Shown: positions 8,897 to 17,699 of the stretch, piece by piece
Position numbering within the stretch: position 1 is the first letter of the stretch
Layout: the number at the start of each line of letters is the position of its first letter
DNA from: an uncultured Collinsella sp.
GTDB lineage: Bacteria > Actinomycetota > Coriobacteriia > Coriobacteriales > Coriobacteriaceae
Length of the DNA stretch: 64,000 nucleotides
Assembly: GCA_934668695.1 (NCBI GenBank)
Contig: CAKUOD010000012.1
Span: forward strand, 3,920-67,919
Reading direction: 5' to 3'
The notes under the pieces: model-generated
Told to the model about the DNA's origin: nothing
The model's database searches: none
Seen by the model: the letters and a program-made list of their open reading frames with translations, nothing else
Program-made: the position numbers and the translations under genes

Positions 8897-9774
8897 TTGG
8901 AGGCTCCTTTCAGCGTAAGGCGCAGGTAGTCATCGATGGAAATCCGATCACAGGGAATCTCGGGAAATGCTTCGAGCGTTTCGCGGCGATTGGGGACGAG
9001 TACGTCCACGCTGTAGGCATGACGGGCGGCACGGGCGCCTTCGACGCAAGCCATGAGCTCGGCGGCTTGTGCCTGGGTACAGTGAGCGATGCCGGCGCGG
9101 TCGGTAATGTCCTCGCGCGGCATATCAAAAACGATCGAGCCGTTATCGATGCAGACGACGCGGTCTGCCGCGCGTTCAAGATCGGATGTAATGTGGCTCG
9201 AGAACAATATGCTGCGCTGTCCGTCGGCGACAAAGGCGAGCAGCTCATCGAGCAGCTCCTCACGTGCCATGGGGTCGAGGCCTGCCGTAGCTTCGTCCAG
9301 GATGAGCAGCTCGGCCTTGTGGCTGAGCGCACACGCGAGCTGCAGCTTCATACCCATGCCGCGGGAGAGGTCTTTGACCTTTGCCTTGGGGTCGAGGCCA
9401 AATCGATCGATGAGGCCGGTGAACGTGTCATGGTTCCAGGTGGGGTACGCTGAGCCTACGAGTGCCTCGACCTCGGCCACCTTGAGCGTGGAAGGGAAGG
9501 GGCACGTGTCCAGAACGAGACCGATGCGAGAGCGCACACGACGTTGTTGTTCATCGGGCGCATTGGCATCGCAGCTCTGCCCAAACAAGTTCACCTCGCC
9601 GGAATCGAGCTTTATGAGCCCGAGTGCGGCGCGGATGGTCGTTGTCTTTCCGGCGCCGTTTGCGCCCACAAAGCCAACAATCTGGCCGGGCTCCACGGCA
9701 AACGTGACGTTGCGCAGAGAAAAGCGGTCGCTTACACGGCGTGAGGCACCTTTGAGTTCTAGCAAGTTTTGCAT
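8893..9774 (-). CDS. ABC transporter ATP-binding protein
   Basis: A 293-residue ATPase with Walker A GANGAGKTT (37-45), signature LSRGMGMKLQLA, Walker B LLILDEATAG and the H-loop in SSHITSD. The C-terminal extension of about 70 residues after the nucleotide-binding domain is usual for the ABC-2 exporter class. It lies 23 bp downstream of the GntR gene and overlaps the permease by 4 bp, so the three genes form one operon that is presumably autoregulated. Confidence 0.9.
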   Translation of the reverse strand: MQNLLELKGASRRVSDRFSLRNVTFAVEPGQIVGFVGANGAGKTTTIRAALGLIKLDSGEVNLFGQSCDANAPDEQQRRVRSRIGLVLDTCPFPSTLKVAEVEALVGSAYPTWNHDTFTGLIDRFGLDPKAKVKDLSRGMGMKLQLACALSHKAELLILDEATAGLDPMAREELLDELLAFVADGQRSILFSSHITSDLERAADRVVCIDNGSIVFDMPREDITDRAGIAHCTQAQAAELMACVEGARAARHAYSVDVLVPNRRETLEAFPEIPCDRISIDDYLRLTLKGASK

Positions 9775-9797
9775 GGTATAGCCTTTCTTGCAGATGG

Positions 9798-10178
9798 CTA
9801 CTGCATGGTTTCGGGGGCAACAAGGTCGAGCATTTCGTGCAGCTTCTCGCGCGTGACGCCCAGGGCCTCTGCCTGTGTCGCTGCCTGTGCAAGCAGCTCT
9901 TCGACATGGCAGAGCTGGTTTTCGCGCAAGAGCTCTTGGTTGCCCTCGGCGACAAAGCAGCCTTTGCCTTGCACGGTGCAGATAAACCCAAGTTGCTCCA
10001 GGTCGGCGTAGGCGCGCTTGGTGGTGATGACGCTCACGCCCAGGTCGTTGGCAAGCGCACGGATGCTGGGGAGTTTGGCTCCCGCAGCGAGTGTCCCCGA
10101 GAGTATCTGAGCTTTGACCTGCGAGGATATCTGCTCGTAGATGGGCTTGTCACTCGAATTGGATAGGATGATGTCCAC
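9798..10178 (-). CDS. GntR family transcriptional regulator, YtrA subfamily
   Basis: A 126-residue protein. A winged helix lies at residues 10-78, with the GntR signature LPSIRALANDLGVSVITTKRAYADLE (quoted as LPSIRALAND and TTKRAYADLE). The remainder is a short helical dimerisation tail, as in YtrA. Members of this subfamily repress the ABC exporter genes that follow them. A palindromic site GTGTATAT/ATATACAC lies 28-61 bp upstream of the start codon and is the likely operator. Confidence 0.9.
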   Translation of the reverse strand: MDIILSNSSDKPIYEQISSQVKAQILSGTLAAGAKLPSIRALANDLGVSVITTKRAYADLEQLGFICTVQGKGCFVAEGNQELLRENQLCHVEELLAQAATQAEALGVTREKLHEMLDLVAPETMQ

Positions 10179-10205
10179 AGCGGCTCCTTAGCTGATGGGC
10201 TACAT

Positions 10206-10239
10206 GTGTATATAACCGGTAAGCACAGTATATATACAC
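10206..10239 (-). promoter_or_regulatory. Probable GntR/YtrA operator overlapping the ABC operon promoter
   Basis: GTGTATAT at 10206-10213 and ATATACAC at 10232-10239 form a perfect 8-bp inverted repeat with an 18-bp spacer. The repeat is A+T-rich in a G+C-rich genome and lies just upstream of the GntR gene. Related regulators bind such dyads; binding here is inferred. Confidence 0.6.
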
Positions 10240-10283
10240 TATGCACAGTTACGCAAGAGGAAAAATCGGGATTGCCGACGACC

Positions 10284-10428
10284 GTTTGTCTCGATCTGTA
10301 ACAGTAAGAGGGTCAAATCGGGCCTAACTGTTACAGTTTGAGATTTTGGCGGCAGACCCATTCGTTCATCTCAATCTGTAACAGGTAGAGGCTCAAAACC
10401 CGTCTAGATGTTACAGATCAAGACAAAC
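10284..10428. repeat. Nested inverted repeat built on CTGTAACAG / CTGTTACAG
   Basis: The outer arms 10284-10304 and 10408-10428 are inverted copies (19 of 21 match). The inner arms, CTGTTACAGTTTGAGAT near 10328 and ATCTCAATCTGTAACAG near 10368, are also inverted copies (16 of 17). Each half is itself a small dyad containing AGAGG and TCAAA. The whole lies in the 392-bp gap between gntR and prfC. It has no coding potential. Its function is unknown; it could be a mobile palindrome or a regulatory site. Confidence 0.65.
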
Positions 10429-10570
10429 TGCTGCGGAGTGCTGCCGCCGACCGGCAACCAAGACCCCGACTGATGAATTTGTCCTGATAGGCGCCCTGTC
10501 GCAGCGTTTCGCGGCTACAATGGACGGGTTACATCGACGTAATGCATATAGAACGCAAGAAAGGATCCGC

Positions 10571-12184
<1,614 letters not shown>

Positions 12185-12190
12185 CGCATC

Positions 12191-12228
12191 GGCGCGGTGG
12201 CCCTGTGGGGCTGCCGCGCCATTTGCTT
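12191..12228 (+). terminator. Intrinsic terminator after prfC
   Basis: GGCGCGGTGGCCC (12191-12203) pairs with GGGCTGCCGCGCC (12208-12220), allowing two wobble or mismatched pairs, with a TGTG loop. It is followed by ATTTGCTT. Confidence 0.65.
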
Positions 12229-12255
12229 GCCTGATGCCGTGTGAGCGGCTATCAT
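12227..12255 (+). promoter_or_regulatory. Candidate sigma-70 promoter of the VUT transporter gene
   Basis: TTGCCT at 12227-12232 and TATCAT at 12250-12255 are separated by 17 bp. Transcription from about 12262 would give a leader of roughly 80 nt that contains the candidate riboswitch. Confidence 0.45.
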
Positions 12256-12284
12256 ACCCACCGTCGTCTCAAGACCGGGGCGTC

Positions 12285-12334
12285 CGAGCAGTTCGGGTCC
12301 GATATCCTGCTCGTTAAACCTAAAACCAAAGGAG
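12285..12334 (+). promoter_or_regulatory. Candidate preQ1-I-like riboswitch overlapping the ribosome-binding site
   Basis: A 7-bp stem CGAGCAG (12285-12291) / CTGCTCG (12307-12313) encloses a 15-nt loop starting UUC. It is followed directly by an A-rich single strand (UUAAACCUAAAACC) that runs into the Shine-Dalgarno AAAGGAG at 12328-12334. A loop UCC (12298-12300) could pair with GGA of the Shine-Dalgarno to make the H-type pseudoknot used by class I preQ1 switches. The loop is longer than usual and the match is by eye only. The downstream gene encodes a VUT/YhhQ-type queuosine-precursor transporter, which is the expected target. Confidence 0.42.
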
Positions 12335-12340
12335 TACATA

Positions 12341-13063
12341 ATGATCAAGAAGGTCATGGAGGACTATAAGGTCCTGTTGCGGAGCATTCCCGCGGCGACG
12401 GTTTCGCTGTTTTTCGTGAGCGTCATCATGATGAACCTGCTGGCCAACAAAGAGCTCATCAGCCTGCCGTATCTGGCACTCGATTGCGGCTTTGTGGTGA
12501 GCTGGGTTTCGTTTTTGTGCCAGGACATGATCTGCAAGCGCTTTGGCGCCAAGGCATCCATCAAAATCTCTATCCTCGCGCTGCTGGTCAACCTGGCCGT
12601 GAGCCTGTGCTTTTGGGCATGCTCGCTCACGCCCGGTATGTGGGGCGCCTACTACGACACGGGCATGATCGAGGTCAACACTGCCCTTAACGCCACCATC
12701 GGTGGCACCTGGTACGTGGTACTGGGCTCTTCGCTGGCAATGCTCGTCTCTGCCGTGGTTAACTCCACGCTCAACCAGTCGCTCGGCCGCATGCTCAAAA
12801 AGAATAATTTTGCGAGCTTTGCCTTTCGCTCCTATGTGTCCACGGGCATTGGCCAGTTTATCGACAACTTGGTCTTTGCCATTGTGGTGAGCCATACGTT
12901 CTTTGGTTGGACCTGGGTGCAGGTCCTTATGTGCTCGCTGACCGGCGCTGTTGCCGAGCTGCTGTGCGAGGTCTTCCTGAGCCCCGTGGGCTACAAGGTC
13001 GTGCGTGGCTGGGAGCGCGAGAACGTGGGCGCCGAGTACCTCGAGCGCCACGCAACCGCCTAA
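12341..13063 (+). CDS. VUT family queuosine precursor transporter (YhhQ-like)
   Basis: A 240-residue membrane protein with six to seven helices. It matches the VUT/YhhQ family: the early NLLANKE segment, a DMICKRFGAKAS loop near residue 66, the late helix YVSTGIGQFIDNLVF with the conserved Gln-Phe-x-Asp, and a long C-terminal helix VAELLCEVFLSP. E. coli YhhQ imports preQ0/preQ1 for queuosine synthesis; the exact substrate here is inferred. The strong ribosome-binding site AAAGGAG lies in a possible preQ1-sensing leader. The SDR gene follows after 9 bp and is probably cotranscribed. Confidence 0.87.
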   Translation: MIKKVMEDYKVLLRSIPAATVSLFFVSVIMMNLLANKELISLPYLALDCGFVVSWVSFLCQDMICKRFGAKASIKISILALLVNLAVSLCFWACSLTPGMWGAYYDTGMIEVNTALNATIGGTWYVVLGSSLAMLVSAVVNSTLNQSLGRMLKKNNFASFAFRSYVSTGIGQFIDNLVFAIVVSHTFFGWTWVQVLMCSLTGAVAELLCEVFLSPVGYKVVRGWERENVGAEYLERHATA

Positions 13064-13072
13064 GGAGCCAGC

Positions 13073-13753
13073 ATGCAGGTGTTGATCACGGGTGCTTCGG
13101 GCGGCATTGGAGCCGCATGTGTGCAGCGCTTTTTGGACGAGGGCCACGAGGTCGTGGGCTTCGATCTACTGCCGGCCGCGGTCGAGCACGAGCGCTACCG
13201 TCACCTGATTGTGGACGTCCGCGAGCCGGATACGTTTCCGGACGACCTTGAGCCCCAGTTGATCGTGAACGTCGCCGGCACGCAAGATTCGGCCGACGAC
13301 ATCGCCGCCAACCTGTGTGGCACCATCAACGTGACCGAACGCTACGCCTTTGTGGGGGAGGGGCTTGCCGCCAAGCCGACACCGGCTATCAAATCCGTGG
13401 TCAATGTGGGGTCGGCGAGCGGACATACGGGATCGGAGTTTTCCGCCTATGCTGCCAGCAAGGGCGGCATTATCGCCTATACCAAGAACCTTGCGAACCG
13501 CCTGGCGCCGCAGGCCATCGCCAACAGCGTGGACCCGGGCGGTGTCATCACACCGCTCAACCGTTGCGTGATGGAAGACGAGCGTCTGTGGGCCCAGATT
13601 ATGGAGCTCACCCCGCTCAAGCGCTGGGCCACGGCGCAAGAAATCGCCGAGTGGATCTACTTTGTGGGTGTGACCAACCGGTTTATGACCGGGCAGAGTC
13701 TGCTCATCGATGGCGGCGAGGCCGGCCGCACCCAGTTTATTTGGCCCGAGTAA
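13073..13753 (+). CDS. SDR family NAD(P)-dependent oxidoreductase
   Basis: A 226-residue classical short-chain dehydrogenase. The dinucleotide loop is TGASGGIG (6-13), the NAG motif appears as NVAG (66-69), a serine is available at SAS (114-116), and the active-site pair YAASK gives Tyr126 and Lys130. After the active site DPGGVITPL fits the PG motif. The substrate is not predictable. It shares a transcript with the VUT gene (9-bp gap, AAGGAG before the ATG) and ends at a strong terminator. Confidence 0.88.
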   Translation: MQVLITGASGGIGAACVQRFLDEGHEVVGFDLLPAAVEHERYRHLIVDVREPDTFPDDLEPQLIVNVAGTQDSADDIAANLCGTINVTERYAFVGEGLAAKPTPAIKSVVNVGSASGHTGSEFSAYAASKGGIIAYTKNLANRLAPQAIANSVDPGGVITPLNRCVMEDERLWAQIMELTPLKRWATAQEIAEWIYFVGVTNRFMTGQSLLIDGGEAGRTQFIWPE

Positions 13754-13757
13754 CAGA

Positions 13758-13792
13758 CGCGCCCGATGACAAAAGCCGTCGGGCGCGTTTTT
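13758..13792 (+). terminator. Intrinsic terminator of the VUT-SDR operon
   Basis: CGCGCCCGA (13758-13766) pairs perfectly with TCGGGCGCG (13779-13787) and is followed by five T residues. Confidence 0.9.
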
Positions 13793-13865
13793 ACATCAAG
13801 GGGTATCAATAAAAGTTAACTTTAGCTGGCCTTTATCTTCGTAAAGCCCCTTTGAGCTGGTAAAA

Positions 13866-13893
13866 TTACCCCCTAAACAGAACAAGGGGGTAA
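13866..13893 (+). promoter_or_regulatory. Hairpin that would hide the ribosome-binding site of the hybrid kinase gene
   Basis: TTACCCCCT (13866-13874) is an exact inverted copy of AGGGGGTAA (13885-13893). The right arm is the Shine-Dalgarno (AAGGGGG) of the TTG start at 13895. The mRNA stem would block initiation. An upstream perfect palindrome AAAGTTAACTTT (13812-13823) may be an operator. Confidence 0.5.
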
Positions 13894-13894
13894 A

Positions 13895-15535
13895 TTGGGG
13901 CTGTTTGGTTCACACGAGAGGCGCGACGCGGACCGGGCGCGCCAGCTTTTTGAGACGGCGCTTGCAGAGCAGGGGCTCAATGTTGGGTTTGTTTTGCGTG
14001 CCAGCGACTTGCTTCCCCTTTATATCACGCCAAATTTTGAGCGTGTGTTCGGCGTATCGCCGGAGCGGTATCGTGACGATATCGAGACACTCTACCGGTA
14101 CATTCCCGATGACGATCGCGTTCGCATGCAGCGACAGATAAGGGATTGGGACCACGCGGCCCCCTTGGATCTGATTTGTTCCTACAACGGGCCTGGGCAG
14201 GAAAAGCCGCGCAATATTCGCTTCTCGCTTGCGCTCGTTCAAAACGCAACGCAATATCTCATCACGGCGGTCGACGTGACCGCCGAAACCGCGCGCATCG
14301 CTAAGGCGGAGTCCGAGCGCGACCGCGCGGTTGAGACCGCCAACGCTCGCACGGACTTTATGAATCAGATGAGCCACGAGATTCGCACCCCGCTCAATGG
14401 CATCGAGGGCATGATTTCGCTTGCCCGCGAGCATCATGCGGACGAGCCACGTCTGATGGATGACCTGTCCCGTGCTTCGCAGCTCTCGGCCTATCTGCTG
14501 TCCCTTATCAACGACATGCTCGACATGAGCCGCCTGAACAGCGGCCGTGTCCGAATCGATGAGGCGCCGTTCGACATGCGCCTGTTTGTCGCCGAGCTCG
14601 AGCGCATGTTTACCTCGCAGGCGGCCGACAAGGGACTCAAGTATTCGGTTGCACTCGAGGACTGCGAAAACGTCTTTGTGGTGGGCGACCGCATGCGCCT
14701 GTCGCAGGTCGTGATCAACTTTATCTCCAACGCGCTCAAGTTTACCGAGAGCGGCGGTAGCGTTGCCGTCAGCATTCGCGAGATGTATCGCTCGGAAAAC
14801 GGCGTGAGCTTTATGCTGCGCGTGCGCGATACGGGCAAGGGCATGGACCCGCGCTACATCAGCAAGATTTTTAAGCCGTTTGAGCAGGAGGACCGCACCA
14901 TTGCGCGTCGCTACGGCGGAACGGGCCTGGGCATGGCCATTACGAGCGCGCTCGTCGACCTTATGGGCGGCGAGATCGTCGTGGACACCGAGCTCGGGCG
15001 CGGGTCGACGTTTTCGGCCTACATTCCACTGCGCTTGGCGACGCCAGAGCAGGTTGAGGGCCTTAAGCTCAAAGAGCAGACGCTCGAGACGGCGCCCGAT
15101 TCCATCGGCTCGACGTTTACCTATCAGTTTGACGGCAAACGATTCCTGCTGGCGGAGGATAACGAGATCAATGCCATGATTGTGGTTGAGTTGCTGGCCA
15201 GGCGGGGCGCCGCGGTCGACCGCGCCGAGAACGGCCAGGCGGTCGTCGACCGGTTCCGAAGCATGCCCGTGGGCACGTACGACGCGATCCTCATGGATAT
15301 CCAGATGCCCGTGCTCAACGGTTGGGGAGCGGCAGAGCAAATCCGAGCCCTCGAGCGCGAGGACGCCGCCGCCATTCCCATCATCGCGCTTTCGGCCAAC
15401 GACTACACCGAGGACGTAGAGCGCTCGCGCAAGGCGGGCATGAACGGACACGTGGGTAAGCCTATCGACCTGAATGTTTTGAAGGCACAGCTGGCGGCCG
15501 CGACGGCCGAGGCAGCTTATCGAGGAAATGAGTAA
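13895..15535 (+). CDS. Soluble hybrid sensor histidine kinase/response regulator with PAS domain
   Basis: A 546-residue protein with no membrane segment. An N-terminal PAS-like domain (about 25-130) is followed by a coiled region, a HisKA domain with H-box MSHEIRTPLNG (His161), a HATPase with N-box NFISNALKF, G1 DTGKGM and G2 GGTGLGM, and a receiver with Glu421/Asp422 and phospho-acceptor Asp468 (LMDIQMPVLNG). The start is TTG behind AAGGGGG, in a hairpin. The moxR start lies 2 bp after its stop, so the kinase is the first gene of a five-gene cluster (kinase, MoxR, DUF58, transglutaminase-like, LRR). No separate output regulator is present in the cluster. Confidence 0.9.
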   Translation: MGLFGSHERRDADRARQLFETALAEQGLNVGFVLRASDLLPLYITPNFERVFGVSPERYRDDIETLYRYIPDDDRVRMQRQIRDWDHAAPLDLICSYNGPGQEKPRNIRFSLALVQNATQYLITAVDVTAETARIAKAESERDRAVETANARTDFMNQMSHEIRTPLNGIEGMISLAREHHADEPRLMDDLSRASQLSAYLLSLINDMLDMSRLNSGRVRIDEAPFDMRLFVAELERMFTSQAADKGLKYSVALEDCENVFVVGDRMRLSQVVINFISNALKFTESGGSVAVSIREMYRSENGVSFMLRVRDTGKGMDPRYISKIFKPFEQEDRTIARRYGGTGLGMAITSALVDLMGGEIVVDTELGRGSTFSAYIPLRLATPEQVEGLKLKEQTLETAPDSIGSTFTYQFDGKRFLLAEDNEINAMIVVELLARRGAAVDRAENGQAVVDRFRSMPVGTYDAILMDIQMPVLNGWGAAEQIRALEREDAAAIPIIALSANDYTEDVERSRKAGMNGHVGKPIDLNVLKAQLAAATAEAAYRGNE

Positions 15536-15537
15536 CC

Positions 15538-16491
15538 GTGATCGTCGAACAGTCCAACAGCATCATCAACGAAGTGAGCCGTGCCCTGTTGGGCAAGCGC
15601 GAGGTGATCGAGAAGGCTTTGATGGCCATCTACGCTGGCGGCCATATCCTGCTCGAGGATGTGCCCGGCACCGGCAAGACCACGCTGGCGCTGGCGCTGT
15701 CCCGTGCGCTGGGCCTGGACTTTAAGCGCGTGCAGTTTACGCCCGACACGCTGCCCTCGGACATTACGGGCTTTACGATGTACGATCGCGATGCCGGTAC
15801 GTTCCGCTTTGTGTGGGGCGCGGTGAACTGCAACCTGCTGCTGGGCGACGAGATCAACCGTACCAGCGCAAAGACGCAGTCGGCCCTGCTCGAGGTTATG
15901 GAAGAGCGCGCTGTGACTATCGATGGCCAGACGCATCCGGTGCCGCGCCCCTTTGTGTGCGTCGCGACCGAGAACCCGGTGGGTTCGGCGGGTACTCAGC
16001 CCCTGCCCGATAGCCAGCTCGACCGCTTTATGGTCCGCCTGTCCGTGGGCTATCCGTCGCGCCAGGACCAGATCGATATCCTCAAGGCTCGCCGTTACGC
16101 CAACCCGCTCGACGATATTAAGCCCATGGTCGCCTGCGATGACTTGCTCGATATCCAAAACTATCTGGGCAACGTGCAGGTCGCCGATACGGTGCTGGAC
16201 TATATCGTTCGCCTGTGCGAGGCGACTCGCGAGGATACGCTGGTGGAGCTGGGCGTGAGCCCCCGCGGTGTTATCGCCCTTACCCGTATGGCGCGTGCCT
16301 GCGCGCTCATTCGCGAGCGCGACTACGTGGTGCCCGAGGACGTGCGCGAGGTCTTTACATCCGTCTGCGCCCATCGCCTTGTTTTGCGCCCCCAGGCCCG
16401 AATCGAGTCGATTACCGCCGAGGACGTTCTCGACCGTATTCTGGCTGCCGTTCCCGCTCCGTCCATGGGTCAGGTTCGCGGTCGCTCCTAG
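15538..16491 (+). CDS. MoxR family AAA+ ATPase
   Basis: A 317-residue ATPase with Walker A PGTGKTT (43-49), Walker B LLLGDE (100-105), sensor 1 in CVATENPVGSAGTQPLP and the C-terminal lid helices. MoxR proteins act as chaperone-like ATPases and are almost always encoded next to DUF58 proteins, as here. It starts with GTG, 2 bp after the kinase stop. In the MoxR-DUF58-transglutaminase arrangement it is expected to act at the cytoplasmic face on the membrane partners. Confidence 0.93.
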   Translation: MIVEQSNSIINEVSRALLGKREVIEKALMAIYAGGHILLEDVPGTGKTTLALALSRALGLDFKRVQFTPDTLPSDITGFTMYDRDAGTFRFVWGAVNCNLLLGDEINRTSAKTQSALLEVMEERAVTIDGQTHPVPRPFVCVATENPVGSAGTQPLPDSQLDRFMVRLSVGYPSRQDQIDILKARRYANPLDDIKPMVACDDLLDIQNYLGNVQVADTVLDYIVRLCEATREDTLVELGVSPRGVIALTRMARACALIRERDYVVPEDVREVFTSVCAHRLVLRPQARIESITAEDVLDRILAAVPAPSMGQVRGRS

Positions 16492-16525
16492 CGACGCGTA
16501 GCTGCCCGCGCCTGCTATAACGCCC

Positions 16526-17698
16526 ATGATTATCAACAAGATCACTTATGTAGCATCCGTCGTGCTCCTGCTCGTCGTGTTTGTGCTTACCGCCAATGCG
16601 GCCGCACTCGCTGCGGCATTGGCATTGATAGCCATGCCCGTCATTACGGTGGTCGCATGCCGCGCGAGCGTGGCCTCGCTCAAGATTGGCTTTGAGCTTC
16701 CCCGTTCATGCGTTGTGGACTCGCCGCTGGTGCTTCGTATGACGCTTGACCGCCCCACGCTGTTTCGTGGCCGCGTGGAGCTGGTGTTCTCGGTGCGCAA
16801 CCTGCTGACGGGAGCACTTACGACCTATCCGGTCAGCTTGGCGCCCGCCGCCAGCAGGCCGGCTGAGTTTAACCTTGAGCTTGATTCGTCGATTTGCGGC
16901 GCGCGCGTCATTGCGCTCGATACCGCACGCCTTGTCGACGAGATGGGCTTTACCTCGCTTGCGCTCGACGGCGTTTCGTACCGCGAGACCTTTACCGTGT
17001 ATCCCCAGGTGGTTGATATCCAGGTCGATCCTCGCCAGAGTACATCGGCCAGTCTTGAGGGCGTCAGCTATGACCCCCATCGCAGCGGCCAGGATCCCTC
17101 CGAGGTCTTTGATCTGCGTTCGTATCGCGAAGGCGATTCGGTCAAATCGATTCATTGGAAGCTGTCGACGCGTTTTGACGATGTGCTGGTGCGAGAGGCC
17201 TCTCGTCCGCAAGATCATGCCATTGCGATTCTGTTTGGGATATTCGCGCGCGATTTTGAGGAATCTGAGCGGCCCCAGGTGCTGTCCGCCGCGCTGGGCC
17301 TTACCGCATCGGTGAGCCTGTCGCTCATGCGTCTTGGCTACCACCATGTGGTAGTGGCGACAGGAGGCAGCGCTTTGACTGCATATCCGGTCGACAACCG
17401 CCGTGGATTCAACGAGATGCTCGATGCCCTTGCTTCGACTCCGCTTGCGCTGGATTATCCCACGTCGTATGAGCGGTATTCGAAGATTGTGGCAAGCAGG
17501 GGTATTAGCAAAACCGTGCTGGTGACAGCCGGCGCTGATGATGCCGCTTTTATTGATATGGGCAAAATGGCTGACCTGTCAGTGCTCCATGTGTCGGATT
17601 CCGTTGAGTCGTATAGCGTCGAGCGTGGCCCCAGCTACCTCATCACCCACTGCCCTGCCTCGATGGATCCTGCTCGCATAAAGAGCCTGGAGGTCTAG
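16526..17698 (+). CDS. DUF58 domain protein
   Basis: A 390-residue protein with two N-terminal membrane helices (about 5-46), an extracytoplasmic beta-rich stretch, and the DUF58 core at about 185-230. That core contains PSEVFDLRSYREGDSVKSIH followed by WKLSTRFDDVLVRE, the family signature; the domain is related to von Willebrand A folds. The function of the family is poorly known. It lies 34 bp after moxR, and its stop is separated from the next ATG by a single base, so the two are translationally close. Confidence 0.9.
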   Translation: MIINKITYVASVVLLLVVFVLTANAAALAAALALIAMPVITVVACRASVASLKIGFELPRSCVVDSPLVLRMTLDRPTLFRGRVELVFSVRNLLTGALTTYPVSLAPAASRPAEFNLELDSSICGARVIALDTARLVDEMGFTSLALDGVSYRETFTVYPQVVDIQVDPRQSTSASLEGVSYDPHRSGQDPSEVFDLRSYREGDSVKSIHWKLSTRFDDVLVREASRPQDHAIAILFGIFARDFEESERPQVLSAALGLTASVSLSLMRLGYHHVVVATGGSALTAYPVDNRRGFNEMLDALASTPLALDYPTSYERYSKIVASRGISKTVLVTAGADDAAFIDMGKMADLSVLHVSDSVESYSVERGPSYLITHCPASMDPARIKSLEV

Positions 17699-17699
17699 C

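Noticed and set aside
13910..15451. 513-codon minus-strand frame opposite the hybrid kinase
   Set aside because: Low-complexity, His/Arg-rich translation with no ribosome-binding site; the plus strand encodes a complete kinase.
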